This document shows positions 32,034 through 35,823 of a stretch of 35,823 nucleotides of DNA, piece by piece. The notes beneath the pieces are model-generated. The model made no database searches. It was not told the origin of the DNA and saw only the letters and a program-made list of their open reading frames with translations. Position 1 is the stretch's first letter; every line of letters starts with the position of its first letter. The position numbers were made by a program, and so were the translations under genes. The DNA comes from Candidatus Omnitrophota bacterium (GTDB lineage: Bacteria > Omnitrophota > Gorgyraeia > Gygaellales > Profunditerraquicolaceae), in assembly GCA_028718245.1 (NCBI GenBank), contig JAQUME010000007.1, forward strand, positions 1 to 35,823, read 5' to 3'.

Positions 32034-33323
32034 ATGCATGATTATGATCTCTCTGTTATCGGAGGAGGCTGGGCGGGTTTTAACGCCTGCCTGAAAGCAA
32101 AGGAGGCAAAGCTTAAGGCCTGCCTTATTGAGGCCTCCCGGATCGGCGGGACCTGCCTTAACTCCGGCTGTATACCTACCAAAGCACTGATCCAATCCGC
32201 AAAAATATATTCACTCGTAAAAAAGTCATCCGGCTTTGGCATTGAGTTGGATAACCCCCGAGTTAACTTCGCTAAGATACAAGAGAGAAAAGAAAGGATC
32301 GTCGGACAGCTTGCTCAAGGCATGATATCCCGGCTTTCCGGTATTGATCTTGTCAATTCAGGCGCCCGGATAGTTTCGCCCAATGAAATAGAGGCAGGCT
32401 CCCGCCGGATCACAACCAAATTCATAATTATCGCTACCGGGAGCTCAGCCGTTGAATTGCCGGGTTTTAAGTTTGATCCCGAAAAAATTATCAACAGCGA
32501 TCAGGCTCTGCTCTTAGAGGAGGTACCGCAGTCCTTATTGATCATCGGCGGAGGGTTTATCGGCTGCGAATTTGCCGGGCTGTTCTCAACCTTAGGAAGC
32601 CGGGTAAGTATCGTAGAAAAATGCCCGCAGCTTTTGCCGGGCGCGGATAAAGAGGTTGCCAAAAAAATAGAGATAATTTTTAAGAAGAAAGGCATCAAGG
32701 TCAATACGGATACCGATGCCTCCGCGTTGAATTTAAATGATTATTCCAAGATCCTGGTTTGCGTAGGCAGAGTACCCAATACCCGCGCTCTTGGTTTGGT
32801 GGAAGCAGGAATAAAGACAGAGAAGGACCGCATTGTCGTCAATGATTACCTTCAGAGCAATATCCCCAACATATACGCGGCCGGAGACTGCGCCTCTTCC
32901 GTCATGCTGGCGCATTACGCGGCTTACCAGGGAAGGTTGGCGGTTGACAATATAGTTAAAGAGCTCAGCCATAAGGCGGATAACCGGGTAATTCCCTCCT
33001 GTATATTTACCGATCCTGAGATCTCCAGGGTCGGCATAAATGAAGATGAGGCTAAAGCCGGCGGCCTGGAGGTCAATGTGCACAGGTTTGATTTCCTCGG
33101 CTCCGGGATGGCGCGCCTCATTGATGAGACGGAGGGGTTCATTAAGATCATCAGCGACGCCGCCAGCGGCCGGATACTCGGAGCCTCTATCATCGGGCCG
33201 AAGGCCTCGGAATTGATCGCCATTTTCACCGTAGCTGTATCCGCCCAACTGAAAGTAAGCCAGATGCGCGAAATGATCTTCGCGCATCCCACGCTTGCGG
33301 AATCTGTGCACGAAGCACTTTGA
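32034..33323 (+). CDS. lpdA: Dihydrolipoamide dehydrogenase, compact (429 aa)
   Basis: SVIGGGWAGFNACLKAKEAKLKACLIEASRIGGTCLNSGCIPTKAL redox disulfide, LLIIGGGFIGCEFA, NIYAAGDC, FAHPTLAESVHEAL; ATG 32034 preferred over upstream TTG 31986. Confidence 0.93.
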   Translation: MHDYDLSVIGGGWAGFNACLKAKEAKLKACLIEASRIGGTCLNSGCIPTKALIQSAKIYSLVKKSSGFGIELDNPRVNFAKIQERKERIVGQLAQGMISRLSGIDLVNSGARIVSPNEIEAGSRRITTKFIIIATGSSAVELPGFKFDPEKIINSDQALLLEEVPQSLLIIGGGFIGCEFAGLFSTLGSRVSIVEKCPQLLPGADKEVAKKIEIIFKKKGIKVNTDTDASALNLNDYSKILVCVGRVPNTRALGLVEAGIKTEKDRIVVNDYLQSNIPNIYAAGDCASSVMLAHYAAYQGRLAVDNIVKELSHKADNRVIPSCIFTDPEISRVGINEDEAKAGGLEVNVHRFDFLGSGMARLIDETEGFIKIISDAASGRILGASIIGPKASELIAIFTVAVSAQLKVSQMREMIFAHPTLAESVHEAL

Positions 33324-33348
33324 TCCGTTGCAAGCGCTTTGATATTTG

Positions 33349-33456
33349 TAGGGGACGTTCCCCCAGGTACCATCCTTTGTATTTTTAACTCTTTGTAAAT
33401 CAGTAAATTACAATAAGGTATTATAAAAAGGGTGTCCCCTTAGGGAACGTCCCCTA
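33349..33456. repeat. ~108-bp intergenic element bounded by exact 14-bp inverted repeats (REP/MITE-like)
   Basis: TAGGGGACGTTCCC (33349-33362) and its exact reverse complement GGGAACGTCCCCTA (33443-33456); nested AAGGGTGTCCCCTT hairpin 33428-33441. Confidence 0.75.
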
Positions 33457-33485
33457 TTTCTTAAGACAGGCGCCTGGAGGTAGAA

Positions 33486-34121
33486 ATGAAATTAGAGGTT
33501 ATTGATCTTGGCCTGGTGGATTATCTGGAGGCCTGGGATGTACAAAAGGATACGCTGGCAAAGGTGATCAACAATGACCTGGATTCCGCGCTGATACTCT
33601 GCCGGCATTACCCTGTCGTCACTTTGGGTAGGGCTGCGTCACGGAAAAGCCTTAGGTTAGGGGAAGAATTGATCCGGGAGAAGGGGATTAAGCTTTACAA
33701 TATCGAGCGCGGCGGGGATGCGACCTACCATGGCCCCGGTCAGCTGACGGTTTATCCGGTCTTAAACCTGGGTTATTTCAAAAAAGATATTCATTGGTTC
33801 TTAAGAGAGCTTGAATCCCTGATCATCTCTTCCCTGGCAGATCTTAACCTGCCTGTTTCAAGAGTAGAGGGTTTTACCGGCGCCTGGATAGGGAATAAGA
33901 AGATCGCCTCCATCGGCATTGCCATAAAACATTGGGTAACTTATCACGGGCTCAGTATAAATATAAAAAAAGATGACCTGGCTAACTTTGGCCTGATCAG
34001 GCCTTGCGGTATGGATATCAAAGTTACCAGCCTTGAAGAGGAATTGGGAAGGCAGGTAAGCGTAGAAGAGGTAAGGTCAAGCTTATTGAACAAATTTTCT
34101 GGAAGATTGGGGAATAATTAG
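33486..34121 (+). CDS. lipB: Lipoyl(octanoyl) transferase
   Basis: ERGGDATYHGPGQLTVYPVLNL, GAWIGNKKIASIGIAIKHWVTYHGLSINI, LIRPCGM (catalytic Lys and Cys motifs). Confidence 0.96.
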   Translation: MKLEVIDLGLVDYLEAWDVQKDTLAKVINNDLDSALILCRHYPVVTLGRAASRKSLRLGEELIREKGIKLYNIERGGDATYHGPGQLTVYPVLNLGYFKKDIHWFLRELESLIISSLADLNLPVSRVEGFTGAWIGNKKIASIGIAIKHWVTYHGLSINIKKDDLANFGLIRPCGMDIKVTSLEEELGRQVSVEEVRSSLLNKFSGRLGNN

Positions 34122-34129
34122 GAGGGGCT

Positions 34130-34366
34130 ATGGTAAATGTCATTCTGCCGGAATTAGGAGAAGGGATCACAAAGGCAACGGTTTCCTACTGGTTTTTTAA
34201 GGTTGGCGAAAAGGTCAAGGAAAAAGATGACCTGGTTGAGCTGACTACCGACAAGGCCACCTTTAACCTGCCCAGCCCCTGTTCCGGGGTGCTTTCCGAA
34301 ATATTGCACAGCGAAGGGGAGAGCGTAGAGGTAGGCCAGGTATTGGCACTTATTGACAATACCTGA
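34130..34366 (+). CDS. Stand-alone lipoyl/biotinyl-domain protein (78 aa), E2-type lipoyl domain
   Basis: VILPELGEGITKATVSYWFFKVGEKVKEKDDLVELTTDKATFNLPSPCSGVLSEIL..VGQVLALID; lipoyl-lysine motif TDKA (K42); SD aggagggg. Confidence 0.93.
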   Translation: MVNVILPELGEGITKATVSYWFFKVGEKVKEKDDLVELTTDKATFNLPSPCSGVLSEILHSEGESVEVGQVLALIDNT

Positions 34367-34388
34367 TTTCTCTAGTAATATAAACAAC

Positions 34389-35555
34389 ATGGCGATCGAT
34401 TATAAAAAAGAACTCCAGAACGCGGCCAGGAACATGATCTTCACGCACGACACCGATCTCCTGATCAAGATGATCGTGCGCATGGCTGTCAATAAGGCAA
34501 AGATCACCCACGCTAGTTTCTTCCTGTACAGCGAGGAGAGGCAGGGTTACCTGCTCACCGTCTCCAAGGGGTCCCTGGGTAAAAAGGTGCCCCTGAGCAT
34601 GGTCTGTATCGATAAGGATGATGTGCTGGTCCGTTTTTTCAGGGAGCATAAGAACAGTTTTACTTTTGGCAGAGAGGCCCTTATTTACGAGGAGGCCAAA
34701 GAAGCGCTCTCAGGAACCAAGATTAAACAGGAAGCCAGGCAGCAGCTGGCCCAGGTTTTATATCAGATGGAGCTTCTGGAAACAACGGTCTGCGTTCCCA
34801 GTTATTTCCGCGATAAGCTGCTGGGGCTTTTATTGCTGGGCAGGAAGGAGAACGGCAGGAAATTCCTGGATGAAGAGCTGGATTTCTTTGCCGCCCTTAA
34901 TTCCAACGTAGCTATGGCCATCCGCAACGCCCAGCTGTTCAAGGAGCTGGAGTATGAATTGGACCGCAAGCGCCAGATGTTTTTACGCACTACCATCGCG
35001 TTGGCTGCAGCCATCGAAGCCAAAGACCATTATACGCACGGGCATACCACCAGGGTAACCAGTTTCAGCCTTGAGATAGCCAAAAAAATGCACCATAGCG
35101 CCAAGAAGTCAATTAACGATAAGTTCCTGGAGGACCTGCATGTAGCCAGCCTCCTGCATGATATCGGCAAGATCGGGGTGCCTGAACATATCCTGAATAA
35201 AAGAAGCGAGCTTACTGTTGGAGAGCGCAATCGCATCAAGGAGCATCCTATGATCGGGGTGAATATCTTAAAGCCGATCAAGGAGCTGGAGGGCCCGATG
35301 CTCGGGGTAAGGTACCATCACGAGCGCTTTGACGGCAAGGGTTATCCCGAAGGATTAGCGGGGAAACAGATCCCGCTGGTTGCCTCCATAATTTCCGTTG
35401 CAGATTCTTTTGACGCCATGACTACCGACCGGCCATACCGGCAGGCCTTGATCAAAGAGAGGGCCATTCATGAGATCAGGTATTTGAGCGGCCGCCAGTT
35501 TTGTCCGTCGGTGACAGATGCTTTTCTGGAGCTCTGCCGGGAAGGCGGGATCTAG
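34389..35555 (+). CDS. GAF domain + HD-GYP domain signalling protein (putative c-di-GMP phosphodiesterase)
   Basis: N-terminal GAF-like region (ASFFLYSEERQGYLLTVS..LLGLLLLGRKE), HGHTTRVTSFSLEIAKKM, LLHDIGKIGVPEHIL, HHERFDGKGYPEGLAG, ADSFDAMTTDRPYR; start could also be 34353. Confidence 0.9.
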   Translation: MAIDYKKELQNAARNMIFTHDTDLLIKMIVRMAVNKAKITHASFFLYSEERQGYLLTVSKGSLGKKVPLSMVCIDKDDVLVRFFREHKNSFTFGREALIYEEAKEALSGTKIKQEARQQLAQVLYQMELLETTVCVPSYFRDKLLGLLLLGRKENGRKFLDEELDFFAALNSNVAMAIRNAQLFKELEYELDRKRQMFLRTTIALAAAIEAKDHYTHGHTTRVTSFSLEIAKKMHHSAKKSINDKFLEDLHVASLLHDIGKIGVPEHILNKRSELTVGERNRIKEHPMIGVNILKPIKELEGPMLGVRYHHERFDGKGYPEGLAGKQIPLVASIISVADSFDAMTTDRPYRQALIKERAIHEIRYLSGRQFCPSVTDAFLELCREGGI

Positions 35556-35561
35556 CCGGCC

Positions 35562-35823
35562 ATGCCTGCCAAACGCGTGATCCTGATGTACATCTCGGAG
35601 GTTTCCGGCCATCGCAGCGCTACCCTGGCCATTGAGAAGGCGATCAGGCAACTTGCGCCAAAGACCGAGATACTCAATATTAATGCCTTCAATTATACCA
35701 ACCCCATATCGGAAAAGGTGGTTAACCGGATCTATATGGAGGTGATCAAACGCACCCCTAAGCTTTGGGATTACCTTTATGATAACCCCGAGGTAGTCAA
35801 GGCGCTGGATAAGATCAAGAAGA
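35562..35823 (+). CDS. MGDG synthase / diacylglycerol glycosyltransferase-like protein, 3'-truncated by window edge
   Basis: MPAKRVILMYISEVSGHRSATLAIEKAIRQLAPKTEILNINAFNYTNPISEKVVNRIYMEVIKRTPKLWDYLYDNPEV resembles N-terminal MGDG_synth domain; frame open to end. Confidence 0.75.
   Translation, partial: MPAKRVILMYISEVSGHRSATLAIEKAIRQLAPKTEILNINAFNYTNPISEKVVNRIYMEVIKRTPKLWDYLYDNPEVVKALDKIKK

Noticed and set aside
34130-34366. Possibility that the 78-aa lipoyl protein is a frameshifted E2
   Set aside because: No E2 catalytic or E3-binding motifs appear in any downstream frame; the next ORF is GAF-HD-GYP. Treated as a genuine stand-alone domain.
34618-34911. 97-aa alternate-frame ORF inside the GAF-HD-GYP gene
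   Set aside because: Out of frame with a well-supported domain protein; no motif.
1-35823. CRISPR arrays, tRNA/rRNA genes, transposase genes, prophage or defence genes
   Set aside because: Looked for regularly spaced repeats, tRNA-like TTCRANNC cloverleaf arms and relevant protein motifs; none were convincing in this window.

Overview
The window is one long, fully co-directional (+ strand) gene run. It starts inside rpoB and runs through rpoC, the str operon (rpsL-rpsG-fusA-tuf), the S10/spc/alpha ribosomal clusters (rpsJ to rplQ, including secY-adk-map-infA-rpmJ) and rpoA. It continues with almost no gap into a metabolic segment: a class I aminotransferase, a LeuC/LeuD-type aconitase-family pair split by pilT, a short isocitrate dehydrogenase, malate dehydrogenase, a compact dihydrolipoamide dehydrogenase, lipB, a 78-aa stand-alone lipoyl domain, a GAF-HD-GYP protein and the start of an MGDG-synthase-like glycosyltransferase. 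Gene content suggests an uncultured lineage, possibly Omnitrophota/PVC-like; this is inference only. I saw no tRNA, rRNA, CRISPR array or transposase gene. The observations most worth following up are: (1) an EF-Tu whose switch I lacks the canonical RGITI motif; (2) a minimal lipoyl module (LPD + LipB + free lipoyl domain) with no E1 or E2 catalytic gene nearby; (3) a partial oxidative-TCA cluster with pilT inserted between the two aconitase-family subunits; (4) a REP/MITE-like inverted-repeat element in lpd-lipB whose 12-bp core recurs in a hairpin between rpsG and fusA; (5) loss of rpmD together with a Lys-rich N-terminal tail on L15.
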